This document shows, in pieces, positions 11,501 through 24,144 of a DNA stretch of 64,000 nt (positions are counted from its first letter, which is position 1; each line of letters opens with the position of its first letter). The DNA is from Cordia subcordata (lineage: Eukaryota; Streptophyta; Magnoliopsida; Boraginales; Cordiaceae). Under the pieces are notes generated by a model. The model was given only the letters and a program-made list of their open reading frames with translations. It did no database searches and was not told the origin of the DNA. A program made the position numbers and the translations under genes. The stretch spans positions 1,550,001-1,614,000 of the forward strand of contig JAPTOF010000024.1 in assembly GCA_028554755.1 (NCBI GenBank), given 5' to 3'.

Positions 11501-11960
11501 AAACATCTCGACTATTTGCATATTTATAGTTTTCAAATATTGTAAAGCTTTGTGAATTCTATTGAACAAATAGATTATGAGTTATGAACAAACATAATTT
11601 TCATACTGAACAAACATTTGTCATTGTTTCAAAAACTTTGCTCATGAGCAGATATTGTGATGCTTTTTGAATTTTACTGAACAAATAACTTATTAGTATT
11701 GAATAAACAGTGTTTTTATACTGAACAAACATCTCCAACTATTTGTGCATTTATAGTTTTCAAATATTGTGAAAACTTGTGAATTCTACTGAACAAACAG
11801 CTTATGAACTATGAACAAACATAGTTTTCATACTGAACAAACATTTGTTATTGTTTCAAAAACTTTTGTTTATGAACAAATATTATGATGCTTTTTGAAT
11901 TTTATAGAACAAATAGTTTATCACTATTGAATAAACAGTATTTTTATACTGAACAAACAT
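11501..11960 (+). repeat. Tandem ~226-bp repeat in MULE copy 1
   Basis: Two near-identical units start with AAACATCTC at 11501 and 11727, with a third unit start at 11955. Each holds the same ordered set of GAACAAAY words and the blocks TTTATAGTTTTCAAATATTG and GATGCTTTTTGAATTTTA. It lies immediately upstream of the first recognisable transposase exon. Confidence 0.85.
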
Positions 11961-11986
11961 CTCTCACTGTTTTAGCTAATAGGGGA

Positions 11987-14479
11987 CACCAATGATTTAA
12001 ACATTATGAAAGGTGAAACATCAGATTTAATGGGCAAAAACGTGTTCAGTAAGGAAGATGTATTTCAAATGTACAATGACTACGCATTTGGTGTGAGAAA
12101 ATGAAAGAAAAAATACAAGAGAAACACTAAAATCATGTTGCAAAGAGAATTCTGTTGCAACATAAGTGGAGAGAAGGACAAAAGGCACATTGGAGAAAGA
12201 GTTTTCACTAAGAAAGATGTTAGGACAAATTATAAAGCAAAAATTAGATTCAAGATTGAAGAAATTGGTATTTGGGAAGTAATGAAGCACGAAATGGTAC
12301 ATAACCATAAAATGACTAGCCCTAGCAAGAGACATATGATAAGATCCCATAGACAACTCGAAAAAGAAAACATTAAGATCTTTAAAAACATGAAGAAAGT
12401 TAGGATAAAGGTGGCTGACGGGTTTAGGCCAATGGCAAATGAGGTTGGAAGAATTCATAGATTGCCATACACTAAGAGAGATGTCTATAATGCCATAGCA
12501 AAGCATAGTAGAAAGTATTTAGAAAGTGGTGATTGCAAAACATTGATTACAATATTGTCCAATAGAATGAAAAGTGAAGATGCTTCTTTTTTATTGATTT
12601 CGAATTGGATGAACAAGAAACAATGACAAGTGTATTTTTCAGAGACTCTAGGATGAAATATGATTACTCATTATTCGGAGATTTGTGTGTGTTTGACACA
12701 ACTTACTGAACAAACAACTATGGAATGATTTGTGCACCATTTGTGGGATTGAATAACCATAGTTTCAATGTGATGTTTGGCATTGGATTTTTGGCAAATG
12801 ATAGATCAAGTTTTTTCTATGGTCGGAGCAATACAATGGATCTTTCCCTAAACTTATTAAAAGCTTTGCCTTTGGCACATTGGAGAAAATTCAAAGAAGC
12901 AAATGAAACACATGAGAATTAACGATCGATTTGTGGATCAATTCAATTACGTGTTGAAGAATTGTGAAAGCATTGTTGAATTTGAGTTTCGTTTTCAAAA
13001 GTAAGTATCATATTTAATTTTTATGTCATTTCTTCATCTGACAGGTATATACCTGACATGCATAAAGCCACTGAACAAATAGTTATGTAACACTGGACAG
13101 ACAGTTACCAAACACTAAACAAAGAAATTTTCTGGTTGCATTTGCAGTTTAATGATAGGCTACAATTGTGCAGACAACAATTGGCATGGAACTCTTTATC
13201 GAAAGAAACAAAAGTGGTGTCGTACCTATTCCAAGCACGTCTTCTTTGGTGATGCACTTTCATCGCAAAGGAGCGAGAGCACAACAACGCAATGTCAAGG
13301 AAAATAGCACCTTCTGCTACTTTGTGTGATTCTACAACATGTTTTGCCGAGTCATATCTAAATGGAGAGAAAATGAGAATATGGATATTTTAGATGCTTC
13401 AATGGCTTTCTGGAGATTGCAATGCAACACATTGGATTGCTTGAACTTACCACAAAGGTATATACATTGAAAATATACCGGTACTTCGAGGGTCAATTCA
13501 TTCAAGGAACTGTGTATAACTATAGGCCTATAGTTATAGACCCATTAAATGAGACATATGAGCTTTGGAGAGGGAAGGCAGACTTATTCAAGCATAGAGT
13601 AGTTTACAACAATCACTTCACGCATTAATTGCCCTTGTCAGAAGTTTGAAGAAATGGGGATGTTATGCAAACATAGCCTTAGGATTTTGCACATGAGATG
13701 CAAAGAAACAATCCCAGAAGCATACATTTTGAAAAGGTGGACAAAAGATGTTAAGTGCTCCAAAAATAAAAAAGATGACAACACTTCCACAAGCAGTACA
13801 AGTAACATAAATTCAACAACTTCTTGTCTTGTATTGAGGCTACAAATAAAGAGAAAGTTTGGCATATTGATAGATTCAAGTGGAGACAATCAAAAAGCTA
13901 GGCAAATATGTGAAGATCAATTTCAAATAATACAAGCTTAGTTGAAGAAACAATTAGATCCACAAAACTACAAATAACAGATAATAATGAAGATTCTACT
14001 GCCTCCACCATATGCGATCTAAGTATTTCCATAAAGAAAGGAGAGAGAAATGAGAGGAAAAAGAGCACATCCGAGAAGAAATGCAACCAAGCAGGAGCAA
14101 GAATACAAAGATAAAAAAAATCTCAATCAGTCAACAAAAATGGAACAGAGGTAAAAACTTTACAATATATTTACTGAACAAATAATGTATGGCTACTGAA
14201 CAAATAATTATAACTTATTGAACAAACATCAATTCTTGAATTGGTACTAACAAACTAATATTTTCTCTTCATTTTAGGTAATAGAAACTCAACAAGAGGT
14301 TGACAAACAAATTTTCTTATAAGGGAACACAACTGATCCATGTCTTGCCATTCAAGATCATAGTTATTCATCAAACTTACGGATAATAGAAAATATAGAT
14401 GCGAATGGTTTATTGATTGCAAATCCAAGCACACAACAGAATGTCATCAAGAAAATTTTTTTTCCTTTGAGTGTATAAT
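11987..14479 (+). pseudogene. FAR1/FRS-like MURA transposase (MULE copy 1)
   Basis: This decayed MULE transposase would bind the element ends and catalyse excision with a DDE nuclease in the nucleus. In order I see a FAR1-type DNA-binding region (about 12035..12310; VFQMYNDYAFGVRK then FCCN and an HEMVHNH-like ending). The DDE core start FGDLCVFDTTY is at about 12676..12708, followed by YGMICAPFVGLNNH. A YSKHVFFGDALSSQRSES segment follows (13220..13275). The SWIM zinc finger region CKKFEEMGMLCKHSLRILHMRC (about 13640..13700) precedes ILKRWTKDVKCS. A Ser/Lys-rich tail and a last exon lie near 14281..14479. Stops (for example TGA after GVRK at about 12100 and TGA at 12705), frameshifts and a missing central DDE segment show that it is dead. 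An AT-rich intron (about 13006..13148) carries GAACAAA words. Confidence 0.8.
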
Positions 14480-15190
14480 TCTTTTAGAAAATTGTATATC
14501 AACAATTAGTCAAATTTAAGAAACAATATTGTTCAGTGCCTTAGCACAATTTGTTCACTAGATTACTACTGTTTATTCAAAGCCTTATTACTCAATGTTC
14601 ACTGGCTTATTACTGTTTGTCCAGTAATATGATCTTTTAAACATTATCTCCTTGTTACATCTACTTACTCATTTTTCTCTTTAAACAGTTAGACAAATTT
14701 CATATGAAAGGTTGTTCAATAACTTACTATTGTTTGTTCAGTAGTTTACAACTTTTGTCTACTAATTATTTTTCCAAAAGGAGCACATCTCTTTTATTTT
14801 TTATTTGGTAAGTATCATTACTTAAAAATTTATTAAAGAATAAGGAATAAAGATTAGATGATTTCTATTACATTCGATATAAGCATCACATAACAAAATA
14901 ACAAATCAAAACAGTAACCAAATAGACTACACCAATATATTGAACAAACATGCATACATCACTGAACAAATAGATATATGCCACTAGAAAAAAATACCAA
15001 ATTTGTACTGAACCCACTATAGCAAACCATTATACTAAAACATCTATAGTAAACCACAATTATAACCATTTACACTTCCAACCATTTGTCCCTAATATAT
15101 CAACATCAAAATTCAACTCTATCAAATTTGTTAGTGGTAACAAAATCAAATCCAATAACATGTTAGAAAATCCTATCACATAAGAATCTT
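14480..15190. other. Intergenic region of MULE copy 1 with motif orientation switch
   Basis: It lies between the convergent transposase and protease pseudogenes and has no coding signal. TTTGTTC words run on the plus strand from about 14550 to 14760, then GAACAAA words resume by 14940. Confidence 0.6.
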
Positions 15191-15192
15191 TT

Positions 15193-18100
15193 TCAATTCT
15201 TTATAGCTCTCCCTCCTCCTCTTCCTTGACCTCTTTCTCGAGCTACTGCATTTGTAGTGCTTGTCTTCATCTTTTTACCTTTTTTTTGCCTCTCTTCTTC
15301 TTCTTTAGCTCTTTTACGTTTCTTCTCTCTTTCTTCTTTTGTATGAAAATCATCAAGTGAAGAGAAATGAATTGCACCAAGTTCTTCCACCATAGTACAA
15401 ACAACATTCTCATCATGCATAAAAAATTCCAAAACTATTATTCTTTTGAAGTCCTCCATAACCTTAAAAAAGAATAACAAGATGTAAAAATAACATTCTA
15501 ATATACAAAAAACTGCAAACTTAAATAACTTTACCTCTGTGATTGCGTTCTAGTGTTTCACTTCACCCCCATACGTTTCCATATACTTCATTGCGTAAAC
15601 ACCACAATCAACCCAATTATCCAAGTTTCGCCAAGGCATTTCTATTAGATCTGGAGCATAATATATAACTCCTTCACTTTTAGGATACTTTCAACCTAAC
15701 AAATATCTTGATAATGCTTTCTTCTACAATTCACTTCAACATATACAAAAAACTATGAAAAAATAGCAAAAGTATTATCAATAAAAATGCAGTTATGAAC
15801 CAAATAACTATTTTCTTATAGCAATCTAAATATATATTGTACAATAATGAGCATTATATGATGCCATATTATCTAAAACTTGTAGCTTCTCATCTCTCAA
15901 ATTGAATCACACTACATCATAATGTTCATTATAATACAATTGAATGAATACTTGCAATGACAAAAATTAAAATGTCAATAGTTGAACAAACAATTTTAAT
16001 ACACTGAACAAATAGTTCTCTGATTTAAGACATTGAACAAACATATTGTACAAAGCATAATAAATTACTAAATCAACTTTGTTCATATTGATCCATTGGC
16101 ACATATTCAGCTCAAAATCAATTGCCTCTACAAACTTATAATAATAAACATCCTGACTCTAATTCAAATTTGGATTTTTTAAAAGCGTAGACTACAAAAA
16201 ATAAAAGAAATCAATTGTCAACAACATCATCTACAAATGAAAAACAAAAAGTTTATTAACAAATAATATTGAATATCAATACTTACAAAAATATCATGTG
16301 ATATAAAAAAGCACTTTGGATTTGAAGGATTTGCAACCTTTGCGTTCATATTAAGCAAATGACACCATATACCTAAAACACTTTGTATCATGAATTTATT
16401 AGGATTGAGTGACACAAAGTCTTTCCTTGCTAGAATATAACGCATATCAACTTCCAGAGTAAACAATACTTGCCTACAAAATAAAATAATACAAGTTTAG
16501 AAAACTGTTGAATCCAAAAAGTTTAATTGAAAATAAAAAAATGTAACAAAATTCTCACTTTCTTTCATAATTCTTCCCTTTATGTACATGATTATACAGT
16601 GTATAATCAAGAACCAACATATTGTGATTGTTGAAGTTCACAAGATTTTTGTTATATTTTGAAAAAAAATGGAGACCTCAAGTTTCCAGAAATTTGAACA
16701 ACTCTTTTTGACATCCTCTCCAACTCTTTCTCCTTTTCTACACCTAACTCACTCTATTCATTCCTCATACAAATTGGAAAAACTGGATCAACAAACACTT
16801 CTTCTTTGTCTTTCTCAACACCTTCCTACTCTTTCTTAACCCCTTCTTGCTCCTTCTTATTATACTGTCTTGCAATATCAAATACCATATTAGACATATC
16901 ATCCTTCTATCCCACATTATGCCGCGAAGGACTATCTTGAGAAATCCCCAAACTAAAAGAAGGAGAATTCCTAACATTCCTACTTCTAGCTTCTTCATAT
17001 GGCTTTCGAGATTCTTCATATGACTTACTAATTTGATCAATAACCCCCAAAACTCTTATATCACTAAAAGACCCATCATGATCAACCTCAGAAACATCAG
17101 ATGGTTGGGATGGTGCATGTGGTGTTTGTGGGAAACGAACATTAGCTTTTGATTGCAAGAAATAGAGATTGACTCTTGAAAAGACTTTATCTTCTCACTG
17201 TTCGGATATTTACTTTGCAACTCTTTAAGAACAACTCCAAGCTCAGCCAATCCAATAATAACCTTTTTTTGAAGCACTCACAAGTCTCGAAATATGCAAT
17301 TGTAATGAACAAACAGTGAGGACAAAGCATGCACGTAATTACTGAACAAACAGTACTAAAATACTGAACAAAGAACAATTCTGATACACAAACATGCTAA
17401 CAGTTACTAAAAAAAAAAAATCTAAAAGATATAATATAACATATTAGTTATATCATGACTTTCTAAAAATATATCTTATAATTGTAAAAAAACTTATCAT
17501 ATGTGTTTTCATTTCAAAACAACAACCAACAACAGTGAGGAAAAAGCATGCACCCAGTTACTGAACAAACAATATTATAACAATGAACAAACAGTACTAA
17601 AATACTGAATAAAGAACAATTCTAATACAAAAATATCTAATAGTTACTAAAAATAAAAAAATTAATAAATGCACTACAACATATCAGTTACATCATGATT
17701 TTCTAAAAATATATCTTATAATTGTAAAAAAAAACTTATCAGATGTGTTTTCATTTAAAAACAACAATCCAACAAAGTGAGAAAAAAGCATGCACCCAAC
17801 TACTAGGCAAACACTAATACAACATTGAATAAACAATACTAAAACATAAAAAAAATCTAAAAAATACCCATATTAACAATACACTTTTATCTCAAGATTA
17901 GAGCCCCTTCTCCCCGAGTCTGCTTATCTTGCTCTCTAAGTGTAGCTTCCTTATTTGATGCATCTTCCTCTTCCTCTTCCATTTTACGACCAAATTTTTC
18001 TAACTCAGACAATTTACTCTTTATACTTCTATCTATAAAACCATTCTTAAAACTCCCAACATCAAGCTCGTCCTTAACCTTTTTCTTGATTATTGCTGCA

Positions 18101-18560
18101 TCTAACCAAACATGGTCGGATAACATCTATCAACACACTTATCAATATGAACAACCTTGTCCATATACAACAAATGCTGAAAAATCAACGGCCCTTGGTA
18201 ATACTTGTTGGGCTTCTCCCTTCAATAAATAATAGAAATCAGTTAGTGATTTCATAACAAATGCACCCCACTTCAACTCCTTAATTTTTCCCATATCATA
18301 TATAGATGTTAAAAACTTCAAATTGACAAATCTGTTCTGATTGAGGTAAATAGGAGCTAAAACCATATAAAGCACAAAATTATGCTTAAAAGTTTCCTCG
18401 TGCCCTTGAAGTAATATCTTGCTCAGCATTGAAGTGGTAACAACTAGTTTCGTAGTAGCATTTCCAACATCTTCCCTTTAAACCACTATGTTTTCCATTG
18501 AACAATATATTTTTAATTTCCAAAAGATCTTCATTTGAAAATAATTCAATATCTTTACTG
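15193..18560 (-). pseudogene. KAONASHI-type Ulp1/C48 protease-like gene (MULE copy 1)
   Basis: This is a MULE-borne relative of SUMO/NEDD8-specific cysteine proteases; its function in transposition is unknown. From N to C on the minus strand: a start-proximal segment SSKDIELFSNEDLLEIKNIL (about 18560..18490); a PMD-like region with IKELKWGAFVMKSL (18429..18142); a Lys/Glu-rich block (18126..17887); the block VVLKELQSKYPNSEKIKS (near 17200); and YILARKDFVSLNP then GIWCHLLN (16450..16340). Next are EHY...VLDNM, giving catalytic His and Asp (about 15930..15850). The catalytic Cys is in NWVDCGVYAMKYMETY (about 15570..15625). A basic tail rich in Lys/Glu/Arg ends at 15193. Exons are separated by AT introns and interrupted by stops. 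The 5' end abuts foreign gypsy sequence, so the gene is truncated or ends there. Confidence 0.75.
17313..17840 (-). repeat. Tandem ~220-243-bp repeat in KAONASHI intron (copy 1)
   Basis: Units begin at AGTGAGGA-like words at about 17313, 17533 and 17776. Each is followed by GCATGCAC, ACTGAACAAACA-like words and the block TTATAATTGTAAAAAA then GTGTTTTCATTT. It lies between the N-terminal Lys/Glu-rich exon and the next coding block. Confidence 0.8.
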
Positions 18561-18561
18561 C

Positions 18562-18905
18562 TCATAAGAAATCATAAAGTATGATGAGCATCAATTTCAA
18601 CTGGCTAAGCAACCGCATTGCCTTGGCATAGTATTTCACTAATGTCAAGCTGGTGCACTTGTAATCACCTGTCAATTGCTTCACAATAAGCTGAGAGTCA
18701 CCAATAACTTTGATCACCGTAACTCTCATGCTAGATACAATCTTTAACCCAATAATGAACACTTGGTACTCTACTTGATTATTTGAGCAAACGAATCCCA
18801 ACTGGAAAGCTAGTTGAGTTTCCACTCCCAGAGGAGATCTTAAGACAATGCCAACCCCTAAGGTGGCTTCCGTCCTTGATCCGTTAAAGAAGAATGTCCA
18901 AGGCT
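18562..18905 (-). pseudogene. RNase H domain of gypsy element B
   Basis: Minus-strand reading shows PWTFFFNGSRTEATLG, then VGIVLRSPLG, the active-site-region motif NNQVEYQVFIIGL and VIGDSQLIVKQLTGDYKC. This is the ordinary retrotransposon RNase H that degrades the RNA strand of the hybrid. The usual first catalytic Asp in DGS is Asn here (NGS), which would abolish activity. The frame is otherwise open for about 110 codons before the element is cut off near 18562. Bases 18906..19500 hold degenerate connection sequence with many stops. Confidence 0.8.
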
Positions 18906-19499
18906 AAAGCCCAATCACCCCAATATTGACCTCCCCATCCAGTGGTCTGCTAAGTCAAGACAAGGATAATTGGCTAGGAAATTAGTGAGGGCTTGCCTTT
19001 TTACTGATTTCTAAGGGATGTAATGAAGGGTGAACTCAAATAGTGCAAGAGTCCACTTGCCAATTCAGCCTTTAAGGATTGGTCATGTTAGCATATATTT
19101 GATAACACCACTTTTAGAGATGACCAAAAGAGTAGTAGGCAAAATATAATGATGCAATTTATTACAAGTATAGAACAAAGACAAATAAAATTTTCAATCA
19201 GCGAATATCTTCGCACGAAATCAGTCAATGTTCTACTAAGTTAATAAACAACATGTTTTGGCTAGCCTCATTATATTCTGCCAATAAACTCCCTATGGAT
19301 TCCTTTGCGACCGACAAATATAGCTTTATTGACCTGTCCTTATTGGGTGATACCAAGACCGATGGCTTGGTGAGATACTTCTTGATTTCCTCAAAGGCTT
19401 ATTAATGCTCCTCTTGCCTGATTAACTCGACCTTATTCTTCAACCTAAGTAGAGGTGAAAACGGCCTTACCCTTCCTATGGTGTTAGAGACGAACCTTC

Positions 19500-20190
19500 T
19501 TAGAAAATTAATAAAACCCATTAATTGCTATAGCTCCTTTTTGTTTTGAGGTGCTGGCACGTTGATGATAGCTTCGCCTTATTGGCATCCACTTCGATCC
19601 CACGCTAATGAACCAAGAAACTCAAGAAATTCCATGTGGATACTCTGAAAGCACACTTAAAGAGATTCATCTTAAGGTTGTACCTTCTTATTCGTGCGAA
19701 TAGCCTATGCAAATTTTCTAGGTGACCTTTTCCTAAGTTGGATTTGATCGTGACATTGTCGATGTAGACCTATATGAACTTTCCAATGATATCAGATTCA
19801 TAGCCTTCTGATATGTAGCACCTGCATTCTTCAACCAAAATGGCATGACTACCTACTTATAAGTGCCCAATGCCCCTGGGCATCTAATGCTGATTTTGAT
19901 ACATCATCTTTTACTAAGAATATCTGATTGTACCTTGAGTGACCATCCATGAATGAAAGAAACCTACGGCCACACACAGAATTGACCAACAAATCTGCAA
20001 GTGGCATGGGGTACTCGTCCTTGGGTGAGGTTGTATTGAGATTTCTGAAGTCAATACATACCCTAACTTTTCCATTCTTCTTGATCACTGGGATAATGTT
20101 GGACAACCATTCTAGATTATCTGGCTATTCTGATGAAACCTACACTCAGAAGTCTCTCAATCTCATCCTTAACTGCTAAGACCACGCTCG
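19500..20190 (-). pseudogene. Reverse transcriptase domain of gypsy element B
   Basis: The clearest part (20106..19849) reads NIIPVIKKNGKVRVCIDFRN then PKDEYPMPLADLLVNS and FMDGHSRYNQIFL, a standard Ty3/gypsy RT palm. It continues, with frameshifts, to LKNAGATYQKAMN and VYIDNVTIKS (about 19741..19770), where the YxDD box is YIDN. The region downstream on the minus strand (FKCAF..., RGIEVDANKAK) is the thumb/connection. Several stops and the altered YxDD box show it is inactive. Confidence 0.85.
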
Positions 20191-20789
20191 ACTCCATACG
20201 TCGAGGGGGTTATTTGCATGGCTTGAATTCTTCTTTGATTAGTAATCTATGCTCTACCAAACTTCGATCAAACCCAGGCATCTCTAAATAATCATAAGCA
20301 AAACAATGTGAGAATTCCTTTAGGACTTGAATTATGTCAGCTTTCAATTCTAGTTATATTAGGCCGCTGATGTAGATAGGCCAACTACCATATTTTCCTA
20401 GGAAAACTTCTTCTAAGGGATCCTGCACCTAGACTCTTATGTTATCGAGATTTTTTAGGGCAGGTTGTAAATCTTTCATCTTCAACTTAGCTAACACTGA
20501 ATTATCCTCATAGACGCAATCAGCTAAGTGGAAGATGCCATGATTACTAGAAGCCTTTATCTTGGCTACTTTTTGCATTGTCTGTGCATAGGCCTCCAAA
20601 GTTGATGAGGGATCACTTATGGCTATTTGATGTTAGTCCTGCGATTTGGCAACTTTCACCTCTAAAATGCTAAGAAGGTTTAAGGTTGCAATTGTTTGCC
20701 CTCAACATGAGAGAAATTGGGCTGACACCTTTCTCATAATAATAGGCTTTGACCCAGTTGAAACTCATAGAGAAAGGCCCTTCGTTAGC

Positions 20790-21600
20790 CTGAACTAACT
20801 CTGGCCTTCTGTTGTTCCACAAAAGAAGGCATTAATAAGGAGAAGATGGTAAACACATACTGGTATAGATCTAATCACATCCTAACAATGCGTTGTAAGT
20901 TGCTGCTAATTCCACTATGAAAAAGCAAACCCAGGATGTCTTACTTTCCACAGAGACCTCTATTGGCAGCATGCCCTTTGGCTTAACAGCTTACTTGGTA
21001 AAGTCGACTATAGAGATGTCAGTTTGCAACAGGTCTGCCTCAATCTTCTTTGCCCTCTTCACGATAGCTATGGACATGATATTGACCATTGCTCCACTAT
21101 CTACGAAAACTCTAGTCAGTGATTGCCCTTTGAAATGAGCCACAATGTAGAGTGGCTCACATGTTGAGAAAGATGGACAAGGGGTGGCTTGGTGAAGACT
21201 CGCAATGCATCAAAGATTTTGCTGTCATCCTCCTTATAAAGTTCCTCAGGTTCAACAACAATTTCAGTTGTGCCTTTGATGCACCTACCTCGAGCACATC
21301 CCCCTCCAGGCATAAATGTTGATCGTCGGGCGCTTGAAAGCTTAGTGGCAGGGCAAAAGCCATATTGATTGAAAGCTCAATTGCTCCTACTTGAATCTTT
21401 TCGGTCCTGGGTTCCTCTTCATCAGAGTCCACATTAGTCTTATCCATTCTACTTTGGTCTCTCAAGCATAATCTGTATTCTCGAGCTTCCTTTAAATCTG
21501 TAACTCTTGGCTTTTCATTCAGAGTAAAACACTGTGGGTCCAAAAGTCACTTTGAGAGTCACTCTTGCCCGTCTTTCCTGGCATACTTCACAGCTGCCTT
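20790..21600 (-). pseudogene. Retropepsin-like protease region of gypsy element B
   Basis: The aspartic protease that would mature the gag-pol polyprotein reads FVDSGAMVNIM (about 21078..21107, intact DSGA active site). It continues with YNALLGCD at about 20873..20896, the second conserved protease block. Upstream, PLYIVAHFKGQSLTRV leads into the active site, and an acidic linker (DSDEEEPRTEKIQ) lies at about 21430..21400. Stops occur between the two motifs (for example in the DFTK*AVKPKG region), so the reading frame is broken. Bases 20191..20790 are degenerate protease-RT linker. Confidence 0.8.
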
Positions 21601-22062
21601 TTTCCTCCAATACATCCATTTCTAGGTTCTAGTCATCCTAGAGGGACCAAATACTGATGAAGATGTCTGCCTGCCTCATGAGGCTATTTTGTTCCACTTA
21701 CTTATAGGCTTAATTGGCGGCCTATAAGTTCTGGGTTATTTTTGGCCCTGTTGTGAACTTGAGACACTAGAATAAAAAAAAACCAGGCAATTGAATTATA
21801 ATTGTTACCTCTGGTATGTTCGACCTTAGTCTTCTGATGAACCTGTCGAGGATAGATTTCCCTGCAATGCCCTTTGGAATATCTTCGACCTTAGTCTTCC
21901 GATGAACTTATCGAGGATAGATTTCCCTGCAATGCCCTTTGGAATATGACAATGTCTGGTGCACTGAAAGCCATTCCTGCTTGACCCTTCAAACCAGACG
22001 AGACCCTGTGTGTCCCCGGTTCTTGATCCGACAATAGCTCCATTGCTCGGACTAATGAGTGT
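21601..22062 (-). pseudogene. gag-protease linker of gypsy element B (right part cut by solo LTR)
   Basis: Minus-strand text such as LVRAMELLSDQEPGTHR and GQAGMAFSAPDIV runs from the edge of the solo LTR at 22062. It is collinear with the 49-bp piece at 24091..24139 once the LTR and its AGTGT duplication are removed. No catalytic motif. It contains the local tandem duplication at 21823..21948. Confidence 0.55.
21823..21948 (-). repeat. Tandem duplication of ~62 bp
   Basis: Two adjacent units begin TTCGACCTTAGTCTTC and end CCCTTTGGAATAT, with few differences, in the linker of element B. Confidence 0.85.
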
Positions 22063-24085
22063 TGATGTGTTTGTTTTGTGTATTTATGTATTGCAAGTAT
22101 ATACTTTTTTTGAGGTGTTTTGAGCTTCATTTGGTTTATTAGTATAGCATTTAGGTCATACTTGTGCATATTAGAGTTACATGTTCATAGTTGAAGTTAA
22201 GACTTAAATGCTACACTAATGCGCGTTTATTGTTTGTTTTAAGTGTGATTTGGAGAGATAATTAGAGCTTGATTGAGGGTACTTGGTGTGTGAAACAAAG
22301 CCAAGGGTGTTTTGGAGATAAAGGAATGAAGAAAAGTGCATTTGTAAGTGGCCAGGCAAAAGAAGGAGTGACCGAGGCGAAACCGAGCGCAACGTGAGCC
22401 AAATTCGGATCTTGCAACCTAAAAAGGATATGGAAAAATTTTGGATATCTTTTAAGGTGCAAAATATGTCTTGGGAGATCCCCCATGATGATATGAAGCC
22501 ATAGAAAAAAATGGTGCGCAAATCGGAGCTAAAACGAGCAAGATATGATCATTTTACTATCAAAACTATTTAGCCTCTGTCTAGGCCAGACGACCTAGCT
22601 GGTCGACTAGCTAGCTCGACCGGCCAGATCAAAATCTAGGCCAATTTCTGCCGAACGACTTGGCCCTAAAGCCGGACGATCGGTTGGGCCCTCGGCTAGA
22701 CGCGCTGAAAGCTCTATTTACGCCACTTTTCAGCCCTTTTTGAAGGAAGAGAACACCCAAATCAAACACCCATTTTCCCTAAACCCAAAATCCACCTAAA
22801 ACCACCTCTCACACACTAAACCACACATAAATGCAACTAGATCCAAGCTTGTAATTAGGGTTTTAACACTTGTAATTACAAGATCAAGGCAAAGATTTAA
22901 AGAGTAAAGCTAAGCATGAAAGGGAGGTTTATCTTTCTCCTTTTGTACTTAGTTTTCTCTATGTTAGAATAGATATTTTATGGGTGATTAAGGCTTGTAT
23001 TATGGGTTGATTGAGTACGAATTTGCTATGAGATTTTGATGGTTTAATATATATGTTTGCTCTTAATGCTTCAATGGCTACTTACATACATATCTATGTG
23101 TTTGTTGATATGCCTAGGTGAAAGAACATATATACTTTAGAGGCTTGATTGCTATTTAACACTTCTAAATCATTGTTTGAGCATGTCTAGATGTTTATGT
23201 AGTGATACCATGAAGTGGGTCTTGTATCTATACATGTCTATATGTGTTTTTACATACCTTAATAGCAATTTTAGCTTCTATGACATACATGTTGGATTTT
23301 AATGCATAAATTGGTATGACCTAAATATGTCTAAGTGTTTAAGGCTAGAATATGCTTTATATTCTTTCGTATCATGCTTGAGAACATGTACGATGTGCCT
23401 TATTATCAAATCTCGCTTGCGTGATACTATGATTGGTGGTTCTTCGCAAGTAATTAGGCCTAGCTTAGTCTTCTTTGGCTTTAAACCCAGCCAATAGGTG
23501 TCGAGCTAGCTTAATTAACCTTCGAAAGCCTATTTCTTGGCTTTAAACCCAGCCAATGAGTTAGAACCTAGGGTAAGACCAATTATCATCACCTAGGAAC
23601 ATAATTAGCTAAACCGTGCCCTAGTTCATAAGGACCACGCTATTTCTCTAGGTAGCTAGCACCTAGGGATAGACCCGCACCGAGTCTAGGGATTGTAGGG
23701 GAGGTTGATTAGATGAGAAAACCATCAAAGGTAGTCCCATAGCAAAGTTAGTACCCAAATCACCCATAGTTAAGCAGATTTCACCCATTGTCCTATTTCT
23801 TGTGTTAATTCCCTTTTCACTTGCTTGTTTTCTCTCACTTTTGTTTTTTTTTAGTTTGTTTAGAATAGTTTAATTTACTTTGAGCTCCCTTCACATCTAA
23901 AATGACCAAAATGAATTCTTAGTTTAGCTTATCTTCTTTCTAGTTTTCTAGGACACACATTTAGCTTTCATTCCCCATTTCCTGCCTCTCTGAGGATCGA
24001 CCTTGCTTTTGCACACTAGACTACATGACCTGTGCACTTGCAGGCTTTTAATTAAGGCTTAGTGCTTAATTAGCAAGAAGCATCA
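22063..24085 (+). mobile_element. Solo LTR of the Athila-like family (plus)
   Basis: It starts TGATGTG and ends GCATCA, flanked by the direct repeat AGTGT (22058..22062 and 24086..24090). Inside are the palindrome cluster (about 22570..22690), AAACCC telo-box-like text near 22780 and two TTGGCT-N8-AGCCAA hairpins (about 23480 and 23536). The terminal GTGCACTTGCAGG hairpin region is near 24040. No internal element sequence remains, so it is a solo LTR formed by intra-element recombination. Confidence 0.9.
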
Positions 24086-24090
24086 AGTGT

Positions 24091-24139
24091 CTACATCAGC
24101 TTGACATTCATCATCAATGGACTTGAGATCCTTTACCAA
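24091..24139 (-). pseudogene. 49-bp island of gypsy element B between two insertions
   Basis: Minus strand reads DLVKDLKSIDDECQADVDT, open, between the solo LTR duplication and the ATCAC duplication of element A. It bridges the gag side (from 37004) to 22062. Confidence 0.6.
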
Positions 24140-24144
24140 ATCAC

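Larger units (their letters stand above)
6993..18560 (+). mobile_element. Mutator-like element copy 1 (FAR1/MURA + KAONASHI type), decayed and interrupted
   Basis: The left end starts GGGCCTTATA and matches, on the other strand, the right end of copy 2 at 52785 (GGGACCTTATA), followed by shared blocks such as ATGCACC/GTGCACC and GGTGC. It carries a transposase pseudogene on the plus strand (11987..14479). A Ulp1-like protease pseudogene lies on the minus strand (15193..18560). This transposase-plus-C48-protease content is known from KAONASHI MULEs. A retrotransposon fragment (7807..11396) interrupts it between TIR and transposase. Its right TIR is missing: sequence changes to Ty3/gypsy RNase H near 18562. 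Stops in both genes mean it cannot encode its own transposition. Confidence 0.8.

Noticed and set aside
12027..12506. 159-codon minus-strand ORF
   Set aside because: Antisense of the FAR1-domain exons, which have clear family motifs on plus.
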